Below, piece after piece: positions 1 to 9,719 of a stretch of DNA of 64,000 nucleotides (position 1 is the stretch's first letter; each line of letters opens with the position of its first letter). Source of the DNA: Ligula intestinalis (taxonomy: Eukaryota; Platyhelminthes; Cestoda; Diphyllobothriidea; Diphyllobothriidae); contig JAYGXS010000004.1 in assembly GCA_036362985.1 (NCBI GenBank), positions 28,500,362-28,564,361 on the forward strand. Reading direction: 5' to 3'. The notes beneath the pieces were generated by a model, which ran no database searches, was not told where the DNA came from, and saw nothing but the letters and a program-made list of their open reading frames with translations. The position numbers and the translations under genes are program-made.

Positions 1-2
1 AT

Positions 3-1406
3 GGTCTGCCCAAAACGCATAAGAAGGACATACCTTTGCGGCCAATTTTGTCTATGATTAACTCTCCTCAACACAAGCTAGCATAATGGCTTGTCAAGGA
101 ATTAAAGCCGATTAGGAGCCGGTTCTCCACTTACGTGACAAAGGATGTCTTTCAATTTGTTGAAGATATTATGTTCCAAAATATTGCAAACAAATTTATG
201 CTTTCTTTAGACGTTGAATCCTTATTTACAAACGTACCATTGGACGAAACAATCGACGTTATATGTACTCATGCATCCTATACTCGTCTACCACCTGATA
301 TACTAAGGGAATTGCTTACACTATGTACGAAAAATGTGCAACTCCTCTTTAATGGGCATCGGTATAGACAAATCGATGGATTCGCAATGGGAAGTCCACT
401 TGGACCTACTTTTGCTGACATATTCATGGGTCATTTAGAAGAAAACGTGTCATCACAACTAAACAAGACAACTTTATACAGACATTACGTCGATGATATC
501 TTCACTATAGTTGAAACCAAACAAGACGCTGAAAACCTTCTTCGATTCATGAATAAATTGCATCCAAAAGTAAAGTTCCCGATGGAAATGGAGCAAAACA
601 GCAAGTTGCCTTTTCTTGACGTCCTCCTGTTTAGAGAGGCTGATGGTTCAATAAGGCGAAGTGTTTATCACAAGGCTACCTGGAAGGGCCAGTACCTACA
701 CTTTACTAGTTTTGTGCCAATCCAGTGGAAACGAAACTTGGTACTAACTCTCTTCCAGCGAGCTGAGAAAATTTGCAGCAATGAAACATTACCAACAGAA
801 ATTTCCAGCATCAAAGACGCCCTACTTAAACGTGGATATCCTTCACGTTTCATTCACAAATACAGTAAACCTTTACGGTTGAAAATTAAGGAACAGTTTG
901 TTCCAAAAAAGCCCGTTTTTATATCTCTACCCTTCAAAGGTGACAATGTATCAAATACAATCAAACGACGTTTGCGATGCACCATAGAGAGAACGTACAA
1001 TGCAGCTGCATTGGTGTTCCTCAGCCCTATTAGAGGCCTTCCCGTTAACGGGACAAAAGATGCCTTGCCTTTGCACGCCACACCAAACTGCGTCTATGAA
1101 TTTACACGCACTTGCGGATGCAAGTACATCGGGCGAACGCAAAGGCAATTGGCGACCAGGACAGCTGAACATTTACCCTCTTGGCTTTTTAAACAGAAAA
1201 ACAAAGTACCTCGGTCCTCTATTACAAAACATCTATTGGACAGTGGTCACTCTGTCGATCCGAAAAAATCTTTCCGAGTTCTTGTTCGAGCACGAACAAA
1301 CCGGACATTACGCTACATGGAAGCAGCCTACATACGGCGGGAGAAACCCGACCTATGTAAGCAATTAGAACATGTGGCTAACCTACAGCTGCTTTGGGGT
1401 CCATAG
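3..1406 (+). CDS. PLE-A reverse transcriptase / GIY-YIG endonuclease, 5' partial with one internal stop
   Basis: The reading frame is open from the left edge except for a TAA at 84-86. Just before it lies the PLE motif GLPKTHKKDIPLRPI. After the stop come LSLDVESLFTNVPL (motif A), GFAMGSPLGPTFADI (motif B) and HYVDDIF (catalytic YVDD, motif C). The RT thumb follows, then a GIY-YIG nuclease with CVYEFTRTCGCKYIG, an Arg/His stretch at RTAEH and the catalytic-type Glu in RYMEAAYI. The Asn that normally closes this nuclease fold (DLN in relatives) reads DLC here. No eukaryotic start is visible, and the GTG at 135 is simply mid-ORF. The copy is probably a recently dead insertion, because only the stop and the Asn change stand out. 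Confidence 0.85.
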
Positions 1407-1591
1407 GCCTACATTTAGTCACCTTTTGTTTGTTTCTGTGTTGTTTTCCCCCTAAATTTCCGCCCTTTCCCGAGTTACGTTGACAATATGAATGTTCGCT
1501 TACGCGTAAATTTGACCTTGCTTTTATCGATTTTGTTGATATTCAAATTGTGCTGTAACCCACTTGTTATTCATTCATGCAAAGACGGGCC

Positions 1592-1638
1592 GCAGCTGAC
1601 GAGCCGTCACGAAATTTATTTGATCGAATAAATTCTGC
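1592..1638 (+). ncRNA. hammerhead-ribozyme-like motif of PLE-A
   Basis: Stem I is GCAG (1592-1595) with CTGC (1635-1638). The core CTGACGA (1596-1602) fits CUGANGA and GAAA (1611-1614) is exact. Stem III is 7 bp (1614-1620 with 1627-1633) around a 6-nt loop, and T1634 is the predicted cleavage nucleotide. Stem II (1603-1610, GCCGTCAC) has only a closing G-C pair, so this copy may be weak or inactive. The position about 190 bp after the RT/EN stop fits known PLE hammerheads. I infer the fold by hand. Confidence 0.6.
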
Positions 1639-1734
1639 CATATTTGCTTGCTTCAAATTTCTTCCTGGGAAAAGATGTTTCACTAACAACCAAGTTTGAC
1701 CTAGTAGCCCATCCGGTGTATCCTAGATGAAAAC

Positions 1735-1935
1735 TTAGGAAATCCTCTCTAGCAGTCAGTTGACTGCGTCCGCATCGTTGGATTCCATAGGTGCAGTAAA
1801 GCTGCGCAAGAAAATCGACCGAAGTGGGATTAAATTCACGTCACACGGTGAGCCTCGTAGCACTCACTGGTAGAGTGTTGGCTGCGTTAAAGCCATCTCT
1901 GCTGTGTGGGTTTGACTTCCACCGATGCTGTGAAT
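1735..1935 (+). repeat. tRNA-like dispersed repeat R3, copy 1
   Basis: The 200 bp align with 46590-46800 and 60890-61065. The distal part (about 1851-1927) is tRNA-like: an A-box-like segment (CACTGGTAGAGTG), an anticodon-like stem TGGCT/AGCCA closing a 7-nt loop, and a T-arm-like GTGGGTTTGACTTCCAC. The acceptor strand GCCTCG pairs with CGAGGC in the copy at 46.7 kb. The uridine expected at tRNA position 33 is C, so this is not a working tRNA. It is best read as a SINE-type repeat with pol III promoter ancestry. Confidence 0.6.
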
Positions 1936-2279
1936 TGTTCATAATTGGGTCAATCGATATATATATAAATAGATAAATATGTCTGAAATGATACTAGTAA
2001 ACAGACAAGTAAGGTGCTACTTAAATAAAAATTGAACAGCCTTACAGTAATGACGACAAACCTTACTTAAGCGTAAAGGTAACCCTACTTCAAGTAGGGC
2101 GTTTTAAGGAACCATAATTGTCCGTAAAATGAGCACAAAGGGCCATTTTTTGCCTACTTTCTGTAAAATAAGCTTAGACTCATAAATATATCGAAAATCA
2201 ATGCAAGAGATCATACTACTTAAGCATTAATTTGTTTAGTCAGCGTAACCGTGCAGACAGCTGAATCTCTCTCGCCCTC

Positions 2280-2327
2280 TCTATCTATCTATCTATCCAG
2301 CTAGCTAGCTAGCTATCTATCTATCGA
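2280..2327. repeat. TATC/TAGC microsatellite
   Basis: Tetranucleotide units ATCT and AGCT run without other sequence, flanked by CT-rich DNA. Confidence 0.9.
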
Positions 2328-4335
2328 TTTTTACCTATCTCTCTCTGTCCCGTCTGGACCCGGTGTTACGCCAGTCAATAAGACCTGATTCATGTACCCA
2401 ATTGAAATGAGTAAACTTCAGAATTCCTCGATGAATTTCGTACATGCAGAGGCAGCCTACGAATCCAGGCCTGATTTTACGCCGTTAGTTTAAGGGAGAG
2501 GGGAAAGAGGTAAACGATCAAGCTTAGTCACCCAATGTGAGAAACCGACGTCACCTCGTCTACTCAACGAGATAGGGCGTCAGCTCTGAAGCTAGGCAGT
2601 GTCAAAAATACGCGGTAATTGGAGGGCTGGATCTACCCGAACCCACCCCTGCGAAAACGTGGTATGACGAAGTAGATCACTTACTTGGCACACGCTCACA
2701 CACATCGTGGTCTCCTATATATTCCACGGTTTATAAAAACCACGCGAATACGACAGCCATGGAGAACATAAAGCAGTCAGATGCTGTGACATACAACTAA
2801 AGGTCAAGGAGGCCTCTCTAGTGCGCCTATTCCGTAAGCTGTTGGGTTCAGCCTCAAAAATGAAGTGCGAGGAGAAAACGAGGGCGACTTTAGGCAACTC
2901 CTCGTCAAACTGAAATAGGCTAAGTGATGTTTTTATCGACAAGGACCGCGTATGTACTGAAAAAGACCTTGCTAGTAAGACAGATTAGTAGTAAAAGCAG
3001 CAACGATTGCCTTGAGACAGGTTGACACGTTAAGGTGTCTGTACAGGCCTGCACCCGCAAACAATCGCACTCCAAGCCGGTAAATTATTCGATCACTTGA
3101 GGGAAACGTTGGCCCATAACGGAAGACCCAACATGGGTGAAAAGTGCAATTTGATTAGAAGCAGTCGAGGGATTAGCGTAACTTCATTATTGCTTCCATA
3201 CGCCGATAGAGAAAACAATTTTTATCATCGCCGTCATATTCATCGTCAACATCGAAGAAATTCAAAGATACGATCTTCGTCGCGAATAGACGGAGGAATT
3301 GTCAAAATAAAATAACGAAAGAAATAGCGTTTTCACTAAGTCATAAATTTGTGTTATTTCTGTTTCTCTTTGGCGTACATCATAAGCTCAGCCTGGATAA
3401 TTGATACCCTTGAGCACGTAGGAGCTCCGTATACGTGCCTGTCCGGTATCTATTTCTTCTTAGGACCCCTTACTATGATCAGGAACCCAATCGGATTGGT
3501 CAGTGTAGGCCTTCATACGCTTGACTATGACCACAGTAAGACTGCCGTATAAAAATTTCTACCGGAGACGGTACACGGACATCTGACCAGTGTAATTGTT
3601 CCAACGCATGTCAGTTGAATAAGTTCTAGCATAATTCTGCGAGGACAGAGTCTCCGGTTCTACTACCCCAGCTTAAGAGTCCTCCGAAAGCATTTCGGAT
3701 GGAATAAATTCAACCTCCGTGCGCTCGACTGATAATCTGGCAAATTTAAGCCAACTTTTTGTGGCACTTTGTGACCTTCCTGGGAAATGGACGCAGAAAC
3801 AAGTGGGACCATGCATGTCGTTCAAACAACTCATTCAGCGACAGAATCAGCGACAGAATCAGCGACGATGAAGGTGGTCTGCGCATGTGCTGAAACGTAA
3901 AGGAGATACGCAGCATCGTCTGCACTTCACGAGGAGAATTCTCTCGGTGAGACGCAAAAAATACAACTAAAAATCAAATCCGACTCGATACCTCGCAGAA
4001 GTTTGCATGCATGTAGACGAACACTCGGATAGTCCGATACGAATTAATATAGGCGGCGGGGCAATTTGGACATATCGAACAACTTGAAACAGTCTAGCTC
4101 GCCAGTCAATTCAATTTCCGGGGGAGGATGCGTTAGTGTCAGCTTAATTCGCCCCTGCGTTGACTTGGTGTAAGAGGGAATGCATTTACTTCAGCTCACA
4201 GGGAAGGAATGAACCCGGCGGAACGAAGTATGGGGCTGGCATATAATGGACTCATACAGCAGTACGTAGTTCATGACGGTATTCTTTGAATTACAACAGC
4301 AACCACCCAATCAGTCACAAACGCAGTTGTGTAGG
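2328..4335. other. no gene recognised
   Basis: Only short ORFs without family signatures are present. A short tandem (three near-copies of CAGAATCAGCGA) occupies about 3838-3870. I see no splice-flanked exon and no long repeat shared with the rest of the window. Confidence 0.5.
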
Positions 4336-4340
4336 GACGC

Positions 4341-4937
4341 TCTATCGGCGTGTTGAGACGCACTGCAGTGAATCAGAAGATAAAGTTGCCAAGGTACAAT
4401 ACCTTCGATGAGTGTTCAGAAAAAACGGCTACCCGCGCAACTTTGTCAACCGATGCTTGCGCAAACAAAATGTCCAACAAAGTCCCACGGACCCCAAAAT
4501 ATGGCGAGCGATCCTGTACGTCAAAAAACGTCTCGGAGGCTGTCGGCCGCCTTCTCGCGCCACTTGGAATTGGAGTCGCACACAGGCCCGAAGTAACCAT
4601 AAGGCGTCAGATCATGAAACCGAAAGACCCATTGCCACGACAAGAAACATCTGGAGTCATCTGCAGGGTCTGGCGCAGTTGCGGGCAAAGCAACTATGTC
4701 GGAGGAACTGGCAGATTCCTCAAGACACAAATTGTCGAACACGCGGCAGCAGTACGGCGAAATGATGCCAATTCTCAAGTTGCGGCTCATTCGACGAGAC
4801 CCGGCCGCACATTAAAATTTGATGAGGCCGAAATTCTCGCAAGAGGTGACAACCGAGTGAGCCGAGAATCACTTGAGTCATGGTTCACGGGCCCCCAATC
4901 CATCAACAAGTGCAACGATATGCCCAATCAATATTAG
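4341..4937 (+). pseudogene. PLE-B GIY-YIG endonuclease, broken
   Basis: Read across frames, the segment carries VAKVQYLR, then a TGA at 4409-4411, then VFRKNGYPRNFVNRCLRKQ and WRAILYVK. An A-run at 4523-4528 appears one base too long and shifts the frame. The protein then continues VSEAVGRLLAPLGIGVAHRP and the nuclease: GVICRVWRSCGQSNYVG, TQIVEH (Arg replaced by Gln in the usual TR.xEH), FDEAEILARGDNRVSRESLES. It ends at a TAG where the sister copies continue with YSVLR. The two breaks plus altered residues mark an old copy. Confidence 0.75.
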
Positions 4938-5151
4938 GTGCTGAGACTCAATTTGGCCAAAGCAAGTCGCCACTTGAGGAACGGGCAGGTCACCGCCTCA
5001 TCCTATGCCAACACCGCGGGGCCAAAGGGTCATGGCTGACGCAACGAATCAGCGCACACTCAAGGCATTTATCGATTTTTCCTGTCCATTTAAATGTTAC
5101 GGCAAAACCCTGTGTACACACAAACTGTTTCTGCTACTGTTCTATGAGTAT

Positions 5152-5193
5152 GCCTCTGGTGATGAATCCACGACGGATTTCAAAAGTTCAGGC
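5152..5193 (+). ncRNA. decayed PLE-B hammerhead-like motif
   Basis: Stem I GCCT/AGGC is intact, and stem II GAATCC/GGATTT is paired. The core reads CTGGTGA instead of CTGATGA and AAAA instead of GAAA, and the CGTC linker reads GTTC. It is therefore predicted to be inactive. Confidence 0.5.
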
Positions 5194-5299
5194 GAATAAA
5201 TACATTGTCCCAGAGATCGAGTCAGCTCAACTTTGCAATTGCTTCCTGGGACTCGCATGTTCGCTTGTATTAGCAATGCATTTGCCTAGTGGTGCCTAA

Positions 5300-7590
5300 C
5301 ACTCAAATCTAACTATAGAAAAGGGCGCGTTCAACTTCTAGTGTGGTGCGTTTGCAGTTTAAATGCCGTAGTTGGAGGCTCGTGACACGGCACAACGAAT
5401 CACAGAAAAGGTAGGTTTTCGAACGATTTTTGAACCAACCAACCAATCAATCAACCAACTGCAAATGTTAAGTGGCCGCAAACATGTGTCTCATAAGTGC
5501 AGTTTGCAGTAAAATCATCACCCAAAAAAGATTTGATTCGGCCGCAATATATCATTCACGCGGAGTTAAAAATGCTTGTTTTGAGAACGTTACTCCGACA
5601 GGCCACACATTTAATTTCTGACGAATTGCGAGGCTCATAATATCCAGTTCGATCAGTATTTTATGAGTTTTTGTGCGTAGTAATTTGATCAACAAATTAG
5701 TGTAATCCGTTTATCGCCAAAGTATGCATGCACTGAAAGTTCAAGCTTATTTTGAAAAAGTGCACACTCAATGCAAATTGAGGTACAGACCTTGCAGTGG
5801 GTATGTGGTAGACAAAGTAAGATTTAGTGGGTATAAGGCGTGAGTTGGTTGTGGAGGTCACCGACGGATTACTTGGTTGCTTGGTTCTAAAAGAATAATT
5901 GGAGCCTGATATGAAGTACCTTTTCTTAACATCTCAACTCCAACTTTACACGAAACGTTACTTTTAAACGTGCACTTTATTTTTGCCGTTAGAACTCAAA
6001 AGCCGATTCAAGTACACCAACTTGTATCTTTTCGCTGCTGTGCTCTCGCGGCTCCTGTTTTTTAAATTTTTTCTCAGCCCTCTCGTATTTTAGAATTGCA
6101 GTAATTATTTCTAGAATTTTAGTACTCTAAGCCACCTCTATCCTCTTTTGCTTGCTATCACAGGTAAACGAATGCTAGGCCATTAACTGTAGAGTATCCA
6201 TTCCCTTCCTAAACTCTCCCTGCTGACGTCTCTCCTCCATCGTACGGATTTAGCTTCTACTGCAACCTATTCCTACGCCTGCCTTTTATGCCTTGTCCCA
6301 CGTCCATAGCGCGATGATGAAAAAAGCTACTGCCATACTGTTTTCATGATACTGCTCGTGTCCCATGAGTAATGGAGCCTACTTGTGCTCTTGGTATTCT
6401 TATTGAGCATGCAGCTTTCCAAACGTTCATCACCTCCGATTTAGCTAAACTTTCTAGTGTCTTCTAAAGTAATCTGACTAGTCTGCGAGGCGTCTCCGGC
6501 GACCTTGGTATTTTTTTCAATCGTGTTCATTATTATTATTATCATAATCATCATCCTTATCCTGTCGATACTTGCACTAGGAGATGTCCAGAATCTGTGG
6601 CCGGGTCGCTTTGCAATGATCAATAAACTTTCTGTCAGGCCGAAGATTATGTTGATGGTGTCTGACGACAACCGCCTTTGCACATAGCGGTAGTGCGCGT
6701 GGACGTCGACTAGATGCGCAGACCCTGTAGTAGACGACGTCAAGATGTAATTGGCGGAAGAGGCCGAACGGTTGGCAACACAGTGTACCAGCGAAACTGT
6801 TCAAAAAAGTCAATCCGAGCCCAGAACAGCGAGGAGACGCTAAAGAAAAAATGGCCCCTCGTTTATATGGCTGATTAATTTCATTATTCGAAGTTGCGAA
6901 ATTTAAATGAAACTTTCAAGGTGTCTTCGTACCGCAGTTTGCGTCAATCTTGCATAAATATGCTTTGGGCATAGGCTGCCAAAATAACCGGCGGCCTGAT
7001 TAGAGACATCACCTGTAACACATTCCTTCCAACCTCAGTGAACACGTACGACCTAAGTTGTGCGCTCTTTCAAGCCGGCTAAACCAGCGTTGGTGCCGGC
7101 TGAAACAGACAACAAGTGGTGCAACCATGCAATCACCTCCTCAACGCATGGTACTCTACTTCAAGACACTATCAAGAAGACCTAGGATATGGGTGGATGG
7201 ACTGACAGATCGACCACAAAGTCCACTCTACGAGTGGTACACACGAGTTGGCTCATCCAACTAAGATCTGGACTTCAAAAACTAAAATCCACTATTCGAA
7301 ATATCATAAAACCAAAGTGAGAGGGAGCTACTGTAATCTGACCTTCAGTACGGAAGCCCAAGCTATCTTCCTCCACTGAAAGTCTTCGATCACACCTGAT
7401 TTATTCTAATATGGACATTTTCACGAAGCCAACATCGCTAGCTGCCCGCTGCCAATAGTTTATCAGCGGCCAGTTTTAGTTGATCCGACCGGAAATGAAG
7501 GCAGACACAGCGACTGACGTAACAAACAGTCTCTGTCTGACAGATAGAGAGTCGCATCCGAAGAGGTCTACAACATCAAAATAGCGCAGG
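5300..7590. other. no gene recognised
   Basis: AT-richer non-coding DNA with a short ATT/ATC run at about 6530-6557. Short ORFs near 6.44-6.81 kb show no recognisable domain. No shared repeat was recognised. Confidence 0.5.
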
Positions 7591-7599
7591 AACGGCGAC

Positions 7600-7919
7600 T
7601 TGCACGTGAAGTAGATTACAGCGAGAGCAGACTTGCGATTCATCTAGCGCACTCTCGCCCCTCTCCCATGCCTGAGCTCGGCGTCATGTTCAAGTCAAGA
7701 AGTCCAGAGGCCAGAGAGGGCGCAGGTGGCGGGCGGGGCCAGAGCCGTCCCTGCGCTTGCCGTCACACCTGGCTCATATCCCATGGAGTGGGAACACCAC
7801 AGAGCCCACACGAAGAAGGAGCCATTGGAGCGTGACTCTCAGTTCACCAGGCGACCACTATACACAAACGCATACTGGGTCGACTGCACGCTCTGCGCTC
7901 CGCGGGCTCTTCCGTAGGT
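7600..7919 (+). repeat. R1 family repeat, 5' part interrupted by PLE-B copy 2
   Basis: The sequence matches other R1 copies: GAGAGCAGACTTGCG, the GTCAAGAAGTCCAGAGG.. segment, GCGCAGGTGGCGGGCGG and the GGAGCCATTGGAGCGTGACT stretch. It breaks off near 7919 at the PLE-B boundary, and the rest of the R1 unit resumes at about 8789. Confidence 0.6.
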
Positions 7920-8029
7920 GAAGAATGTATCGGAAGCGGTCAGCCGTCTACTCAGCCCACTTGGAGTTGGAGTTGCGCACAGGCCAGAAACAAACATCAG
8001 GCACCGGGTGATGAGACCGAAAGACCTCA

Positions 8030-8542
8030 ATGCCACGACAGGAAACGGTTAGAGTCGTTTACCGGATCTGCTGCAGTTGTGGACAAAGGAACTACGTCGG
8101 AGAAACCGAAAGATTACTCCGGACGCGAATGGCCGAGCATGCAGCGGTTCTGAGGAAGAAAGACGCCAACTCCCACGATGCAGCTCACTCGACGGGACCC
8201 GGCCATATTTTCAAGTTTGACGAGACCGAAATCCTCACAAGAGGCGACAACCGCGTGAGCCGCGAGCTGCTCAAGTCATGGTTCTCAGGCCCCCAGCCCA
8301 TCAACAAGCGTAACGATTTGGTGTTCCCATATTGCGTACTGAGACAATGCCTGAGCAAGAGAATCAGTCACATGGGAAGGGCCGGGCCGAGCAAAAACAA
8401 CTCGGACGACAACGAGCATAATTGTCGCGCAATTACCAAGCCCGCATCCAACACGGACGAGGAAATCACGGCCATTAATGAGTCGAACGCGAAGTGTCAA
8501 GCCAGTACCGCATCAATTAAGACCCAAGCAGTGGCTACATAA
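8030..8542 (+). pseudogene. PLE-B GIY-YIG endonuclease C-terminus
   Basis: This is the longest intact C-terminus of the family here. It has VVYRICCSCGQRNYVGETER, RTRMAEH with the conserved Arg and His, HSTGPGHIFKFDE, the catalytic-type Glu in NRVSRELLKSW, and PINKRNDL. A polar tail of about 70 residues follows to the TAA. The upstream linker (7920-8025) is one frame away, because the segment after KDL carries one base too many near 8024-8030. The fragment therefore cannot make a continuous protein and has no RT. Confidence 0.7.
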
Positions 8543-8650
8543 GTGGATAATTATCGTACGCACACAGATGACCACTATGAACTATAAATACCGTGCAACC
8601 TGTGCATGTTTGAAACCTATCTGCGCATGATTATGACTATGATACCAGTA

Positions 8651-8690
8651 CCTATGAGTAAGGATTCCCGACGGAATCCGAAACGTCAGG
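8651..8690 (+). ncRNA. PLE-B hammerhead remnant, core-altered subtype
   Basis: A perfect 7-bp hairpin GGATTCC-CGAC-GGAATCC is followed by GAAA, CGTC and AGG, with CCT upstream as stem I. The catalytic CTGATGA is replaced by ATGAGTA. The same replacement occurs at 34137-34180, so the change was inherited within a subfamily. Confidence 0.55.
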
Positions 8691-8788
8691 ACAATAAAAC
8701 TCTTGTTCCAGTGATCGCATCTCCTTCTTCTGAACTGCTTCCTGGAACGCGCATATTCACGTCTATTAGTTATTTCCTCCAGACGACG

Positions 8789-8880
8789 GCTTTTAACGCA
8801 CCGCGATAGCTTCAGGCGCATCAGGGTGTTTGTATTGAGGAAAATGCACTGAGCCGTTGACCTCGCTCCCTATCCCAACC
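8789..8880 (+). repeat. R1 family repeat, 3' part
   Basis: CGGCTTTTAACGCACCG, then GCGCATCAG and the GAGGAAAATGCACTGAG stretch, match the distal end of R1 copies at 41.7, 53.7 and (reverse) 45.4 and 59.4 kb. It continues the copy interrupted at 7919. Confidence 0.6.
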
Positions 8881-9059
8881 CACCTAGCTGCAATCACTGT
8901 CCGAGCCCGTCGGTTGACTAGTTCGGGAATGGTGGTACTGACTGACATACCTAATGCCCTCTTGTGTGCGTAGCATGCACTAGAAGTGGCCCCTCAAACG
9001 CAAGCACCAGGGTTCCAAACAAACATCATGTCCGACGATGTCCCTGTACGCACCACACG

Positions 9060-9160
9060 AGGGTTGTGTAGGGACAGTGAGTTGCGCGTGAATTGGTTCT
9101 AAGTGGCAGTAGACTTGCGCAGCCTTTACCGCTCTCTCTCTCTCTCTCTCTCTCTCTATC
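9060..9160 (+). repeat. R1-related fragment and CT microsatellite
   Basis: GTGAGTTGCGCGTGAATTGG to AGTAGACTTGCGCAGC aligns with 14936-14985 and, more loosely, with 7600-7650. A (CT)n run occupies 9132-9157. Confidence 0.5.
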
Positions 9161-9175
9161 CCTTCCGTCACTCAC

Positions 9176-9325
9176 TCGGGTCGCCTGTCACGATACAGTC
9201 ACGAAACTCGAAAGCCAGATCGCAGGCGGTGGCTAGCGCGGCCGAGACCGCCTCTTTGCGTGCCTCCACGCCCTCGCAGTCTGCGTAACAAGTGACACAC
9301 ACTATGTTCGACTCGCAGTTTAGCT
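9176..9325 (-). CDS. candidate coding exon E5 of the minus-strand gene
   Basis: Read on the minus strand, the segment ends at a consensus donor (GA/GTGAGT at 9175-9170). It can begin after a CAG at 9328-9326. It encodes LNCESNIVCVTCYADC, EGVEARKEAVSAALATACDL and AFEFRDCIVTGDP, a helix-prone sequence not found in any repeat here. The phase at both ends (enters with 2 nt of a codon, leaves with 1) fits exon E4. An alternative is one continuous exon 9674-9176 in another frame. Family unknown; a weak resemblance to the F-actin-binding region of Abl kinases is speculation. Confidence 0.4.
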
Positions 9326-9395
9326 CTGATTCAATAGCCTGACCGCTTTTCAGCAGACACATTAAGGACCATGACACGGGGGAGGGGCGACTCAC

Positions 9396-9710
9396 CATCA
9401 TCATCTGGGCCAACATTATTTGATCGTGAGGAGGGCGATGAGGCAGGAAGGTGGCCGCCGCCGACGCCGCCTTTCGCGTGCTGACTGCAGACGCAGGGTT
9501 CAGTGGGCGATCGAGAGCACAGACCGGCGGCCGTGGACAGCACCAGCTCAGAGCAGCAGGCGCAGCAACAGCAGCGCTGGCTCTGGCTGTGCTGTTGGCA
9601 GCAGGGATCGATACGAGAAGAGACGGCCGGTGGAGAGGTCTGGCCACCCGGAGAAACTCGTGGCAGCGGGGCAAAGGGACTGGCCGGATGATGACTGATG
9701 ATAGTGTTTC
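9396..9710 (-). CDS. candidate coding exon E4 of the minus-strand gene
   Basis: A donor ATG/GTGAGT lies at 9395-9390, and an acceptor-like AAG ends at 9711. The frame gives SHHPASPFAPLPRVSPGGQ, a Cys/Ser-rich middle and SSPSSRSNNVGPDDD, similar in composition to E2 and E3. The intron to E5 would be only about 70 bp. A second open frame crosses the same DNA without any intron, and I cannot choose with certainty. The acceptor has a weak pyrimidine tract. Confidence 0.35.
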
Positions 9711-9719
9711 CTTGTGGAC

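Larger units (their letters stand above)
1..1650 (+). mobile_element. Penelope-like element PLE-A, 3' portion, runs off the left edge
   Basis: The segment holds the end of a PLE open reading frame (reverse transcriptase followed by GIY-YIG endonuclease), about 190 bp of 3' untranslated sequence, and a hammerhead-like motif at 1592-1638. That order is what is known for PLEs, which carry hammerheads in their terminal repeats. The 5' part of the ORF and the upstream terminal repeat lie outside the window. The right boundary is uncertain. Sequence after about 1735 belongs to a different tRNA-like repeat, so the element probably ends between 1640 and 1735. Confidence 0.8.
4336..5295 (+). mobile_element. 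PLE-B copy 1, 3' end with tail
   Basis: A 5'-truncated PLE of a second family holds the linker, the GIY-YIG domain and the 3' tail. The tail (about 5005-5290) is closely shared with 39127-39320, and a decayed hammerhead-like element lies at 5152-5193. The reverse transcriptase is missing, as expected from 5' truncation during target-primed insertion. After the tail comes the GCTTCCTGGGACTCGCATG segment that also follows the tails at 8.7, 16.3 and 34.0 kb, so the family unit extends past the ribozyme-like motif. Confidence 0.75.
7920..8785 (+). mobile_element. PLE-B copy 2, 3' end with tail, nested in R1
   Basis: The sequence starts with the linker KNVSEAVSRLLSPLGVGVAH and ends with the common tail (hammerhead remnant at 8651-8690, then CTTGTTCCAGTGATCGCATC, a short TTC run, and GAACTGCTTCCTGG). 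R1 sequence on both sides (7600-7919 and 8789-8880) shows insertion into an existing R1 copy. Confidence 0.75.

Noticed and set aside
135..137. GTG as the start of the PLE-A protein
   Set aside because: The conserved RT segment continues upstream in the same frame to the left edge, so this is an internal Val codon.
3838..3870. Short direct repeats as a CRISPR array
   Set aside because: Three adjacent 14-bp units with no spacers in eukaryotic DNA are simple tandem duplication.
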